Assembly (NCBI GenBank): GCA_040507005.1
Contig: JBEVVS010000072.1
Span: 6,818 to 70,817 of the forward strand
From: Thiodiazotropha sp040507005
GTDB taxonomy: Bacteria > Pseudomonadota > Gammaproteobacteria > Chromatiales > Chromatiaceae
Length of the DNA stretch: 64,000 nucleotides
Direction: 5' to 3'
In this document: piece after piece, positions 53,643-61,748 of the stretch
Layout of the letters: each line of letters begins with the position of its first letter
Numbering within the stretch: position 1 is the stretch's first letter
Notes under the pieces: generated by a model
Told to the model about the DNA's origin: nothing
Database searches by the model: none
The model's input: only the letters and a program-made list of their open reading frames with translations
Translations under genes and position numbers: made by a program

Positions 53643-54758
53643 TTAATCCCACAGTTCTAAACACAGTCCACTCAATTCGGTAAAGTCTATTCTACCTGTC
53701 ACTTCGTAGATTGGGACACTCTTCAGCAGGGCCAGGTAAGGAGCCGGCTGAAGCGCTTCATCATCCCTTAGAAATTCCCCCAGAGCGTCCTGAAAGAAGG
53801 GCCCTGGAGATTTCATCACCGCGTTTAGCAGTTCACTGCGTTGCCCGATATCGATCTTTGCCATCTTAAGGGGGGAGCTATCCTCTCTGCGCCAGTTCAA
53901 GATCACCATCCCATCCAGGGTTACGGGTGTGGAGGTGTCGATGCGACCAGGGCCATAGAGCCGTTCCACATCCACGTCGTACTTCTCTTCGAGTTCCCAA
54001 AGCTCCTGTTTCGGCAAGCGCAACAGCTGTTCCCTTCTCTGTGCGTCCATCAGCGGCGAGAGTCGCGGACTGTTCACCAGAGTGCCTGGGTTGATGCGGG
54101 GAAGCTTGGGGATGCCCAGCGCCTCCACCCTGACACCTTGGCGGCGCAGAAACAGCCTGTCATTGGTCACATAACGGCTCTTCGGATGTTCCATCAGATG
54201 CAGCATCAGGGTCGATTTGCCGCCTCCGGAAAAACCGGCCATGGCAATCCCATGCCCATTCAGCACCAAACTGGCGGCATGACAGATCAGCCACTCCCGC
54301 TGCTGCAGCCAGTTCATCACCTGTGAATTGATGAAATTGATCAGCTGGTTGTCATAGGCCATACAGGGCCCGACCGCGATGCGCCACTGTTCACTCTGCA
54401 GGAACAGCATGCCGGTGCGTACTTTGAATATCAGGCGCCCATCGGTCAGATCGAGATAGGCATCCTTGCGTCCACGCTTACCCGCCTCACGGCGCCAGTC
54501 GATGAATGGCAGGCCGGTCTCGAGCTTTTCACCCTCAATGGCAACGACTTCGATCGTCGCCAGTCCCCTGTGCCTGGGCAGGTGATGAAAATAGACCCGC
54601 AACCGATTCAGCAAAGATTGGCTGTTGGAACGAATCAGCAGGTTACATTCGCCTATCGCCAGCTGCAGCGGCTCCTCGACCAGGGTCACCCCTTGTAAGA
54701 GCCGCGTTGCTGTATCCTTGGCATCTGTGATCCCGGCCCATTCAGCGGCTGCACTCAT
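53643..54758 (-). CDS. HprK-related kinase B (GAK system)
   Basis: A 371-residue P-loop kinase related to HPr kinase/phosphorylase. Walker A GFSGGGKS is at residues 175-182, preceded by CHAASL (159-164) at the HprK His position and followed by VTND (197-200), which aligns with the catalytic VaDD. No HPr gene is nearby, so the substrate differs from classical HprK. It resembles the HprK-related kinase B family, defined from the GAK system. Its ATG overlaps the ATP-grasp stop (ATGA), so the two are translated together. Confidence 0.8.
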   Translation of the reverse strand: MSAAAEWAGITDAKDTATRLLQGVTLVEEPLQLAIGECNLLIRSNSQSLLNRLRVYFHHLPRHRGLATIEVVAIEGEKLETGLPFIDWRREAGKRGRKDAYLDLTDGRLIFKVRTGMLFLQSEQWRIAVGPCMAYDNQLINFINSQVMNWLQQREWLICHAASLVLNGHGIAMAGFSGGGKSTLMLHLMEHPKSRYVTNDRLFLRRQGVRVEALGIPKLPRINPGTLVNSPRLSPLMDAQRREQLLRLPKQELWELEEKYDVDVERLYGPGRIDTSTPVTLDGMVILNWRREDSSPLKMAKIDIGQRSELLNAVMKSPGPFFQDALGEFLRDDEALQPAPYLALLKSVPIYEVTGRIDFTELSGLCLELWD

Positions 54759-55645
54759 GCTTCCAGTTCCTCCAGCATATAGGCCACATAACGGGATGGC
54801 ACATCGATGCCTATCCCCTCCTGCGCCCCACGGAAGCCGCCAAATGCAGAGACCTCGAAGATTACCGGTCCCTGCTCTGTCTCCGCCACATCGACGGTGG
54901 TGAAATCGAGGCCGAAGAGACCCTGGGCTTTACGCGCCAGGTCCACCAGTGATCCATCGGCAGCATACCCCTCGTAGTGGCCGCCGCTCCTGATGGTGGT
55001 ATTCCAGGCACCCGACTTGCCCACCCTGGCGTAGCTGCCCAGATAGTCGCCATCGAGGAAGACCATCCCCAGATCCTGTCCCGGCAAGGCAATTTTTTTC
55101 TGGATATACATCACAGGATTGTCCGCCCGGAAGGCCTCTATCTGTTGCAGTAACTGCTGTGGATCCTGCTCCGCATCGATCACCGTCATGCCACGAGCCT
55201 TGGTGGAATAGAGGGGTTTGAAGACCGCCGAACCGAATGCAGCCACCGCTGCGGCGGCAATGGCAGGGTTCTCGGTCACCCGGGTCGGCGGCATGGGAAT
55301 CCCTGCGTTATAGAGTGACAGGGTGCAACTGAGGCGATCGATAAGGCGGATGATCCGCTCCACCTTGCTGAACACCCGCACCCCGGCCCGTTGCAGCTGC
55401 CGCAACATCTCGAGCCGATCGAGCACGTGGGGGCTGTAGGTCTCGCTGATCTTTTTCACCACCAGGGCATCGAGCTGGGTCAAGTCATGACCTCGATAGA
55501 GCAGCCTGCCACTGTCGAGCTCGGCACACACCTCGGCCATATCGATCACCAAACGGAATCCGGTGGCCTCCTTCACCGCATCGGCCAGGGCCTCGGTGGA
55601 CCATTTTCCAGGGATGCCGACGACACCGATTCTCGGTCTATCCAA
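54755..55645 (-). CDS. RimK-like ATP-grasp enzyme (GAK system)
   Basis: A 296-residue ATP-grasp protein. Features are the hinge strand VFKPLYSTKARGM, the adenine-contact stretch YIQKKIALPGQDLGMVFL, and metal ligands in FTTVDVAE and VIFEVSAFGGFRGA. ATP-grasp enzymes join carboxylates to amines or thiols via acyl-phosphate, or phosphorylate small molecules. It matches the ATP-grasp partner of the GAK system in context and length. It overlaps both neighbours: eight bases with the PhoU fusion gene and four with the kinase gene. Confidence 0.82.
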   Translation of the reverse strand: MDRPRIGVVGIPGKWSTEALADAVKEATGFRLVIDMAEVCAELDSGRLLYRGHDLTQLDALVVKKISETYSPHVLDRLEMLRQLQRAGVRVFSKVERIIRLIDRLSCTLSLYNAGIPMPPTRVTENPAIAAAAVAAFGSAVFKPLYSTKARGMTVIDAEQDPQQLLQQIEAFRADNPVMYIQKKIALPGQDLGMVFLDGDYLGSYARVGKSGAWNTTIRSGGHYEGYAADGSLVDLARKAQGLFGLDFTTVDVAETEQGPVIFEVSAFGGFRGAQEGIGIDVPSRYVAYMLEELEA

Positions 55646-57275
55646 TGAATATCTCCTTCACGGGCACCACGAAAGGATGCTTGGGTTTAGATTCACTCTC
55701 CAGCAGCCTCTCCATCAGGTAGGTGGCGCGAGAGAACATGCGCTCAGACAGGGATTTGTCCAGAATGAAGCGGGTCGATGTGGCAAAGGAACGGATCAGG
55801 CCCAAGGCCAACCGGGTCTCGAAACTATGGTCCCCCTGCTCCCGGGCGAAGGCCTGGGCAAAACCATAAAAGGCGTGGCAGAGATCCATGATCCGCTGCC
55901 TGACCCGGGGATCGAACACCTGCAGACGATAGTTGGAGACCATGAAGACACTCACGTCCTGCAGATAGTCCATATAGCTGGAGCGGTGCAGGTCGATGAA
56001 GTTGATCCGTTTCTCCTGGGGATCGAAGATGATGTTGTCCACATTGAAATCCCCGTGTATGTAGACGGAGAACGGCGCCTTCACCCCAGCCTCAAAATCC
56101 TGCATCTGTTGCAGCAGATCGTCGAATGACGGTAGCGCCACACCACCGATAAGCGCTGCGGATTGTGCGAACTCGGGATGGATGGCATAGACATCCTCCA
56201 TGCGCTTGGCCAACTGTTTCATATAGGCAGCAGAGACGGCCTTTTTTGTCTTTGTCTCCAGCCACACCTGGCGCAGGGTCTGAGTGAGGTGATTCAGCGC
56301 CTGTTGCAGCAGCTCATCCGAACCATCCAACAGGATCTGTTCGAAGGTCTGTCCCGCCAGGTGTTCAATCAGCAGGGCGGCGGAATCCCCCTGTTTCTGA
56401 TAGGCCAGGATCTTCGGCGCAAGACCGGGAAAGATCTCGTGCCAATCCTTGACCCGCTGCTTCTCCTCCTTCAGTTTGCGCTTGCGGCCATCCTTGAATA
56501 TGGCATGGTAGCCGCCGCCCTCATCACCGCTGCTGAGGGCATTGATGGCGCTACCGGATTTGGTCTCGGCGATGGGTTTGAACCTCAGACTCGAGACGTC
56601 GTTGGCTGACTTGAGTTCAGTCACCGAGGCATTGAAGGCGTGATAGCGATCGGTACTGAAATGCTGTCCCATGGAAGCGGAGATGATCGCCTCGCTGATG
56701 CGCAGCATGGCATTTCCCATCTGCTCGATGATATGCGCCAACATCACCAGTGAGATACGGTCCGCCGGGTACTTGTCCCTCTTCGACATGCGTGAGTAGT
56801 GTTTGAGCTGTTTCTGATAGGCGCTATCCAGGTGTTGTTCCACCTTACCGATCTTCAAGGCCTGACGGGTATCCTTGGCTGACAGAGCAGGCTCGATGGA
56901 CTCAACCCCTTTGCTGACTCGCTTGATCATGGTGAGAAAGCCCTTCACCTTGAACATGCCCCGATGCTGGATGTGGGCGCTCTGCATCACCGCATCCCGA
57001 CACAGCTCCACGATCCGCTCCAGTTGACTGGCGATCACCTCGATGGATCTCAGCTGCTGGTAATCCGCCGCCTCCTGATCCGATGAGGCCATCTCGCGCA
57101 GACAATGTTTATGGATACTCAGCTTCAGGTTTTCCACATACCCCTGGCGGTCCAGCAGCCGCATGGAGATGGTTGCCGTCGGCAGTGTCAGATAGTCCAT
57201 TAGCAGTGACAGGTGAGTCGCAGTTTCAGTCAACAGAAAATGCAGATTCTCTTGGATGCTTTTCGCCACGGACAT
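55638..57275 (-). CDS. PhoU-like domain fused to aminoglycoside-type kinase
   Basis: A 545-residue fusion. Residues about 5-220 are helical and PhoU-like (a pair of three-helix bundles, opening KSIQENLHFLLTETATHLS). Residues about 255-520 are an APH/choline-kinase fold: the catalytic HGDFNVDN is at 407-414 and the metal Asp in FIDLH at 428. The ATP-binding N-lobe includes Lys-rich FKDGRKRKLKEEKQR. The ATG at 57275 is one base past the preceding stop (TGACATG). PhoU normally ties phosphate uptake to PhoR signalling, so a phosphate-linked kinase is a reasonable inference. Confidence 0.78.
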   Translation of the reverse strand: MSVAKSIQENLHFLLTETATHLSLLMDYLTLPTATISMRLLDRQGYVENLKLSIHKHCLREMASSDQEAADYQQLRSIEVIASQLERIVELCRDAVMQSAHIQHRGMFKVKGFLTMIKRVSKGVESIEPALSAKDTRQALKIGKVEQHLDSAYQKQLKHYSRMSKRDKYPADRISLVMLAHIIEQMGNAMLRISEAIISASMGQHFSTDRYHAFNASVTELKSANDVSSLRFKPIAETKSGSAINALSSGDEGGGYHAIFKDGRKRKLKEEKQRVKDWHEIFPGLAPKILAYQKQGDSAALLIEHLAGQTFEQILLDGSDELLQQALNHLTQTLRQVWLETKTKKAVSAAYMKQLAKRMEDVYAIHPEFAQSAALIGGVALPSFDDLLQQMQDFEAGVKAPFSVYIHGDFNVDNIIFDPQEKRINFIDLHRSSYMDYLQDVSVFMVSNYRLQVFDPRVRQRIMDLCHAFYGFAQAFAREQGDHSFETRLALGLIRSFATSTRFILDKSLSERMFSRATYLMERLLESESKPKHPFVVPVKEIFIG

Positions 57276-57276
57276 G

Positions 57277-57765
57277 TCAGTCGATGACCCCCAGATAGGT
57301 GGGTTGCTGCAGATGCGCCAAACCGGGCAGATGGGGGACGAGTCCTTTGGGAAAGATCTCGTGATTCTGCATATCGGCAAAGGGCACCCAGACCACATCC
57401 ACTTGATGCTTGTCCGGATGGTGTCCCGATACAGGTTGATAGTCTGCAGGCAGGGAGCAGCCAAACAGAAACTCCACCAGGTGGCGAACCGATGGATAGT
57501 CGCTATCCCGTTGTTTGTAGAAGTCGGCAATGGCGAGCAGGTTATCGATCACCACCGATGTGCCGATCTCCTCCTCGCACTCCCGCTGCAAGGCCTGCGC
57601 CAGGGTCTCATGCACAGCCTGCCCACCTCCCGGTAGGGTATACCAGGTACCACGATGCTGGGCCCACTTCTTCTGCATCAGCACCGCTTCATCACGCACA
57701 ACAACTGCACGCACGGCATTGCGGATGTTGGGCTCAAGCCCTTCCGGTTGCGGTTGGTCGTTCAT
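57277..57765 (-). CDS. Nudix hydrolase
   Basis: A 162-residue Nudix enzyme with box GGGQAVHETLAQALQRECEEEIG, fully consistent with the consensus. Family members cleave nucleoside diphosphates linked to another group, or diphosphoinositol-type compounds. The aromatic TWYTLPGG and RHLVEFLF segments may shape specificity. It is the first gene of the ten-gene operon, and the second Nudix domain in it. Confidence 0.88.
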   Translation of the reverse strand: MNDQPQPEGLEPNIRNAVRAVVVRDEAVLMQKKWAQHRGTWYTLPGGGQAVHETLAQALQRECEEEIGTSVVIDNLLAIADFYKQRDSDYPSVRHLVEFLFGCSLPADYQPVSGHHPDKHQVDVVWVPFADMQNHEIFPKGLVPHLPGLAHLQQPTYLGVID

Positions 57766-57928
57766 AGGGCAGTTGATTAGCTACCTCGAATTCGATTATT
57801 TACAAACATCTAGTACTACAAGAATAGATCGCCTAAAAATTTAATCCTGCCTATCACCAAACCTAAATTCGAGGCATGCGGGTAGGTGGCTGGCCAGTGT
57901 TCAAGGCAGGTCTATAAATGAACATAGT
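57766..57928. other. Gap between dgkA and the GAK-type operon
   Basis: An AT-rich 163-bp gap with an 8-bp inverted pair CCTCGAAT (57784-57791) and ATTCGAGG (57867-57874). The operon promoter is expected here, but no strong -35/-10 pair was identified. Confidence 0.4.
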
Positions 57929-58303
57929 CTAAATATGACTTACCAATACCAACCCCCAACACAAAGCCACCAACATCAGAGATATCAACACCGCCGCGGA
58001 CCCTTGATCCTTGGCCCGCCCAGACAACTTGTGCTTTTCATCGCTGATTCTATCGACCACGCTCTCGATGGCGCTGTTGAGCAACTCCACGATCAGCACG
58101 ATCAATAGGGGCGCCACCAGCAGCACCCGTTCGATGCCGTCATTCCCCAGCCAGAGACCCAGTGGCGCCAGCACAATCAGCAGGTAGACCTCTTGTCTGA
58201 ATGCCTCCTCATGCTTGAAGGTGGCCCGCAGTCCCTTCATGGACCAGCCCAGGGCGTAAACCAAACGCTTAACCCCTACATTTTGTTGTTTTTTATCAAT
58301 CAT
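57929..58303 (-). CDS. dgkA: Diacylglycerol kinase
   Basis: A 124-residue integral membrane enzyme that phosphorylates diacylglycerol to phosphatidic acid. The family core is clear: GLRATFKHEEAFRQEV, LLIVLIVELLNSAIESVVDRIS and KDQGSAAVLISL, with three membrane helices. It would recycle diacylglycerol released by the divergent PlcP-type phosphoesterase. The two genes share the 126-bp region containing the candidate Pho box. Confidence 0.93.
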   Translation of the reverse strand: MIDKKQQNVGVKRLVYALGWSMKGLRATFKHEEAFRQEVYLLIVLAPLGLWLGNDGIERVLLVAPLLIVLIVELLNSAIESVVDRISDEKHKLSGRAKDQGSAAVLISLMLVALCWGLVLVSHI

Positions 58304-58341
58304 GTGGGCATTTCTAACAGCTTATACAAAAAAAATCGACC

Positions 58342-58359
58342 ATGTCATAAACAAATCAT
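58342..58359 (+). promoter_or_regulatory. Candidate PhoB box
   Basis: ATGTCATAAACAAATCAT matches the 18-bp enterobacterial Pho box (CTGTCATAWAWCTGTCAY) at 13 of 18 positions, with the first heptamer at six of seven and the second keeping TCAT. It is 70 bp upstream of the PlcP-type gene and 39 bp from the divergent dgkA start, a workable place to control either. Confidence 0.45.
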
Positions 58360-58429
58360 ATTCCGCAAATGAAAATGCAACAGTCTGCCTCTATGGTGCG
58401 CAGGCAATGAAGCACATGAGAGTAGGTAT

Positions 58430-59275
58430 ATGACGACACTACGCTATAAGAGTCTCTTCATATCCGATACCCACCTCGGCCTCCGCGCCTCCCGCACCGA
58501 ATATCTCCTCGACTTCCTCAAACACACCGATAGCGACAATCTCTATCTGGTGGGAGATATCCTCGATTTCTGGAAGATGCGATCCGGTTGGTATTGGCCC
58601 GCGATCAACAACGAGATCATTCATCAGATCGTCGCCAAGGCGAAACGGGGCACCCGGGTGGTGTATGTGCCCGGCAACCACGACGAGCTGTTGCGTGATT
58701 ATCTCAACTTTCATGTCACCGGCATCGAGATCCAGAAAGAGGTGATCCACACCACCGAGGACAACAGACAATTTCTGATCCTCCACGGTGACGAATTCGA
58801 CGGAGTGGTGATGAACAACAAGTGGCTGGCCCATCTGGGCAGCGATGCCTATGACCTGCTGCTGTGGCTCAACCGCTGGTTCAACGTCGCCCGGCGGCGT
58901 TTGGGATTCGGCTACTGGTCCCTCTCCGCCTATCTCAAGAATCAGGTCAAAGAGGCGGTGAAATATATCGGCAACTTCGAACAGGCCGTGATCCACACCG
59001 TGCGTGAACGCAACCTGGACGGGGTCATCTGCGGCCATATCCACCATGCGGTGATCAGCGACATGGAGGGTCTCATCTACGCCAATTGCGGTGACTGGGT
59101 GGAGAGCTGTACCGCCCTGGCAGAAGAGCCCGACGGATCCCTGAAGCTGATCCGCTGGGTCGACGAATCGATGCAGCTGCTGGAACCTGCTGCATCACCT
59201 ACACCTACTGCTATACCCGATCCCGCTCCGGTCGTAACGGAGAGCACAGCCATCAAGCCACGTAAAGTTGCTTGA
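58430..59275 (+). CDS. LpxH-like metallophosphoesterase, probable phospholipase PlcP
   Basis: A 281-residue calcineurin-like phosphoesterase. Motifs: FISDTHLGLRASRTEYLLDFL, VGDILDFWKMR, VPGNHDELL, LHGDEFDG and CGHIHHAVISD. Databases often name such proteins UDP-2,3-diacylglucosamine diphosphatase, but a following glycosyltransferase gene is the hallmark of PlcP, which strips headgroups from phospholipids under phosphate starvation. The C-terminal 40 residues are Pro/Thr/Ala-rich. It lies 28 bp before the glycosyltransferase and opposite dgkA. Confidence 0.75.
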   Translation: MTTLRYKSLFISDTHLGLRASRTEYLLDFLKHTDSDNLYLVGDILDFWKMRSGWYWPAINNEIIHQIVAKAKRGTRVVYVPGNHDELLRDYLNFHVTGIEIQKEVIHTTEDNRQFLILHGDEFDGVVMNNKWLAHLGSDAYDLLLWLNRWFNVARRRLGFGYWSLSAYLKNQVKEAVKYIGNFEQAVIHTVRERNLDGVICGHIHHAVISDMEGLIYANCGDWVESCTALAEEPDGSLKLIRWVDESMQLLEPAASPTPTAIPDPAPVVTESTAIKPRKVA

Positions 59276-59303
59276 TGCAAGTTATGAAAAATAGAGAGAC
59301 TCT

Positions 59304-60344
59304 ATGCGCATTGCAATCGTAACAGACGCCTGGTTTCCACAGGTCAACGGCGTCGTTCGCACCCTCGACAAAACCATCAACCTGCTCAAGCAGTGGGGCC
59401 ATGAAATACTCTGCATCAATCCGGGCCTGTTCCGCACCATGCCGATGCCGACCTACCCCGATATTCCCCTGGCCCTGTTTCCCTATGGCCGGGTAAAAAA
59501 GCTGCTGGACGAGTTTCAGCCCGACGCCATCCACCTCTCCACCGAGGGTCCATTGGGTTGGGCGGGGCGGCGCTACTGCCTCAAACACAATCAACCCTAC
59601 ACCACCACCTACCATACCCGCTTCCCCGAGTATGTGAGACTGCGCGCGCCGATTCCTCTCTCCCTCTCCTATGCCTTCGTCAGGGCATTCCATAGCAAGG
59701 CGACCCTTACCATGGTGGCCACCAGCTCCATGAAGGCGACCCTGGAGTCCCACGGTTTCAAGAACCTGGAGTACTGGACCCGGGGCGTGGATATCGAACA
59801 CTTCGTTCCCATCGACCAGCCGGTACTCGACCTGCCCCATCCCATCGCCCTCTACCTGGGCCGAGTGGCGGTGGAGAAGAACATCACCGATTTTCTCGAC
59901 TTGAAGATGCCGGGCAGCAAGGTAGTGATCGGCGATGGCCCGGCCCTGGGGTCCCTGAAACAGGCCTATCCCCAGACACAATTTCTCGGCTATCGGAAAA
60001 ACGGCGATCTCGCCCGCCTTCTTGCCTCCGCCGACGTGATGGTCTTCCCCAGCCGTACCGACACCTTCGGCCTGGTGATGCTGGAGGCCATGGCCTGTGG
60101 GGTACCGGTGGCCACCTACCCGGTGGAGGGCCCCCTGGATGTGATCAAGAACGGCAGCAACGGCTGGATGGATGAGGATCTGCAGACCGCCGTCAACAAC
60201 GCCCTGGAGGTGGATCGCCAAAGCTGCCGGGCGTTCGCCGAAGGCTACTCCTGGGAGGCCTGCACCCAACAGTTCCTCAATCTGGTCAAGACCAACATCA
60301 CCGATCCGGTAGCCGAACCCACCCCGGTAGAAAAGAGTCTTTGA
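59304..60344 (+). CDS. GT4-type glycosyltransferase, probable diacylglycerol glycosyltransferase (Agt-like)
   Basis: A 346-residue GT-B glycosyltransferase. The N-terminal DAWFPQVNGVVRTLDKTINLL, HLSTEGPLGWAGR and TTYHTRFPEYVR segments, and the C-terminal FPSRTDTFGLVMLEAMACGVP with its catalytic E-x7-E, resemble sulfolipid/Agt-type enzymes that glycosylate diacylglycerol. Paired with the PlcP-type gene, it would replace phospholipids with glycolipids. An alternative is a mannosyltransferase of the same branch. Confidence 0.78.
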   Translation: MRIAIVTDAWFPQVNGVVRTLDKTINLLKQWGHEILCINPGLFRTMPMPTYPDIPLALFPYGRVKKLLDEFQPDAIHLSTEGPLGWAGRRYCLKHNQPYTTTYHTRFPEYVRLRAPIPLSLSYAFVRAFHSKATLTMVATSSMKATLESHGFKNLEYWTRGVDIEHFVPIDQPVLDLPHPIALYLGRVAVEKNITDFLDLKMPGSKVVIGDGPALGSLKQAYPQTQFLGYRKNGDLARLLASADVMVFPSRTDTFGLVMLEAMACGVPVATYPVEGPLDVIKNGSNGWMDEDLQTAVNNALEVDRQSCRAFAEGYSWEACTQQFLNLVKTNITDPVAEPTPVEKSL

Positions 60345-60351
60345 CACCCCT

Positions 60352-60369
60352 GGTGCGGCATGCCGCACC
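60352..60369. terminator. Perfect palindromic hairpin, GGTGCGGC family
   Basis: GGTGCGGC AT GCCGCACC, seven bases past the glycosyltransferase stop. The stem is perfect over 8 bp on each side; no long T-run follows. It is one of four related hairpins in the window. Confidence 0.55.
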
Positions 60370-60474
60370 GAATCCCCTGCTTCTGAACGACAACCATACA
60401 GAGAGGTTGAGCAGAACCCTCCATGTTCTCTAAAATAGCTCTATGCTTAAAATGACAACAATCAGCTAAAGACC

Positions 60475-61173
60475 ATGGAAGATCTTAACCACCCCCTGAA
60501 CGAGCAGGAGATCGAACAGCTCGATCAATTCCTGCTGAATCGCATCGACGACCACCTCATCACAGAGGAGATGGACGAAGGCATCTTCGACATCTCCACC
60601 CTGGACGGTTTTCTCACCGCCATCGTCAGCGGACCGGTCACCATCCCGCCATCGGTGTGGCTCGCTTCGGTGTGGGGGGATTTCGAGCCGGAATGGGACA
60701 ACGAGGAGGAGTTCAGCGAAGTCCTGGCCCTGCTGATACGCCACATGAACGGCATCGTGCAGACCCTGATGGACTATCCCGAGGATTTCGAGCCCCTCTA
60801 TCTGGAGCGCATCCTCGACGACCGCAGCTACGTCATCGTGGACGAGTGGTGCGAGGGCTACCTGCGCGGCACCCTGTTATCCTCCGATGAGTGGCAATCC
60901 GGTGGTGAAGCGATCGCCACCCTCTTGAACCCGATCCTCTCCTTCACCGCGTCCACCGACTGGAACGGCCACGACCACAGCGACGATGAAGTCGAGACCA
61001 TCCAAAAAACCATCGCCCCCAACGCCCGGGAGATCCACGCCTATTGGCTGACCCGACGCGACGACACCCCGCAAGAGGAACCGATCACAACCCACGATCA
61101 GCCCCCGGTGGGGCGCAATGATCCTTGTCCCTGTGGGAGTGGGAAGAAGTATAAGAAGTGTTGTTTGCATTGA
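60475..61173 (+). CDS. UPF0149 (YecA-like) protein with SEC-C zinc motif
   Basis: A 232-residue YecA/YgfB-family protein. The helical N-terminal domain has STLDGFLTAIVSGPVTIPPSVWL and the WCEGYLRG segment; the C-terminus carries a complete SEC-C zinc ligand set, GRNDPCPCGSGKKYKKCC. SEC-C domains bind the ribosome or SecA-linked partners; YecA binds ribosomes in E. coli. It is highly acidic before the zinc motif. It stands alone. Confidence 0.9.
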   Translation: MEDLNHPLNEQEIEQLDQFLLNRIDDHLITEEMDEGIFDISTLDGFLTAIVSGPVTIPPSVWLASVWGDFEPEWDNEEEFSEVLALLIRHMNGIVQTLMDYPEDFEPLYLERILDDRSYVIVDEWCEGYLRGTLLSSDEWQSGGEAIATLLNPILSFTASTDWNGHDHSDDEVETIQKTIAPNAREIHAYWLTRRDDTPQEEPITTHDQPPVGRNDPCPCGSGKKYKKCCLH

Positions 61174-61303
61174 GCCTGGTTTACCAAGAATCAGCACACC
61201 CATCCTGCTCCTACACTGGCGCAAGCGAACAAGCATAGTCACAAAATATACAGGTTAGATAGCTTGATAGTTCACTACATATGAACCATCGTTCACAACC
61301 CTG
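61174..61303. other. Junction between core genes and accessory tail
   Basis: No gene or clear hairpin is visible in these 130 bp. The HsdM-like coding similarity begins abruptly near 61304; the same frame is closed by TAG at 61268-61270, and residues between the two do not resemble HsdM. This is the likely breakpoint. Confidence 0.45.
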
Positions 61304-61609
61304 ATGCAGAACAAACTCTCTTTCGAGTGTTTCGCCGAATTCATCGAATGCTACAAAGCGGAAGACCGCAGCAAACGCCGGGAGTCGAAGAAAAAAGAGC
61401 GCTGGAAATCCTTCACCTATGACGAACTCATCGCCCGGGACAAAACCAACATGGATATCTTCTGGCTCAAGGACGAGTCCCTGGAAGATACCGAGAACCT
61501 CCCTCCCCCGGAGGTGCTGGCCCAGGAGATCGTCGAGCAACTCGAAGCGGCGCTTGAAGAGTTTCGCAATGTGGAAGAGATATTGGGGAACGGGAATGGT
61601 GCTGGTTGA
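61304..61609 (+). pseudogene. C-terminal remnant of type I methyltransferase HsdM
   Basis: A 101-residue open frame matching only the extreme C-terminus of HsdM-like N6-adenine methylases: ERWKSFTYDELIARDKTNM, FWLKDESLED, LPPPEVLAQEIVEQLEAALEEF. The SAM-binding and NPPY catalytic parts, several hundred residues, are missing, and neither HsdS nor HsdR follows. So this is a decayed end of a former restriction-modification locus. It may or may not still be translated. Confidence 0.8.
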
Positions 61610-61654
61610 TGTTTGCGATGAGCACTTGTTGAGCTGATCTGTGACCGGTATGCA

Positions 61655-61676
61655 TTCCCACGCTGGAGCGTGGGAA
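61655..61676. repeat. REP-like hairpin
   Basis: TTCCCACGCT GG AGCGTGGGAA, a perfect 10-bp stem with flanking CA and CGAG. This sequence type (CATTCCCACGC...GCGTGGGAACGAG) is a common dispersed palindrome in proteobacterial genomes, often mobilised by RAYT transposases. No RAYT gene is in the window. Confidence 0.75.
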
Positions 61677-61748
61677 CGAGAAGACGAACAACAGGGTTTT
61701 TTTGACCTATAGATGGATTTAGTGGGCCCTTTTGGAGAAAATAGCAGC

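Noticed and set aside
51413..53660. Long plus-strand open frames opposite the phosphatase genes
   Set aside because: Antisense shadows of genes with catalytic motifs; their composition is His/Gln-rich and without domains.
57345..57530. N-terminal extension of the PhoU-kinase open frame by 85 residues
   Set aside because: It lies inside the Nudix gene in another frame, has no family similarity, and a well-placed ATG exists at 57275, one base after the Nudix stop.
61655..61676. Interpreting the TTCCCACGCT hairpin as a transcription terminator
   Set aside because: It matches a widespread REP-like sequence and the T-run lies about 20 bases downstream, too far for an intrinsic terminator.
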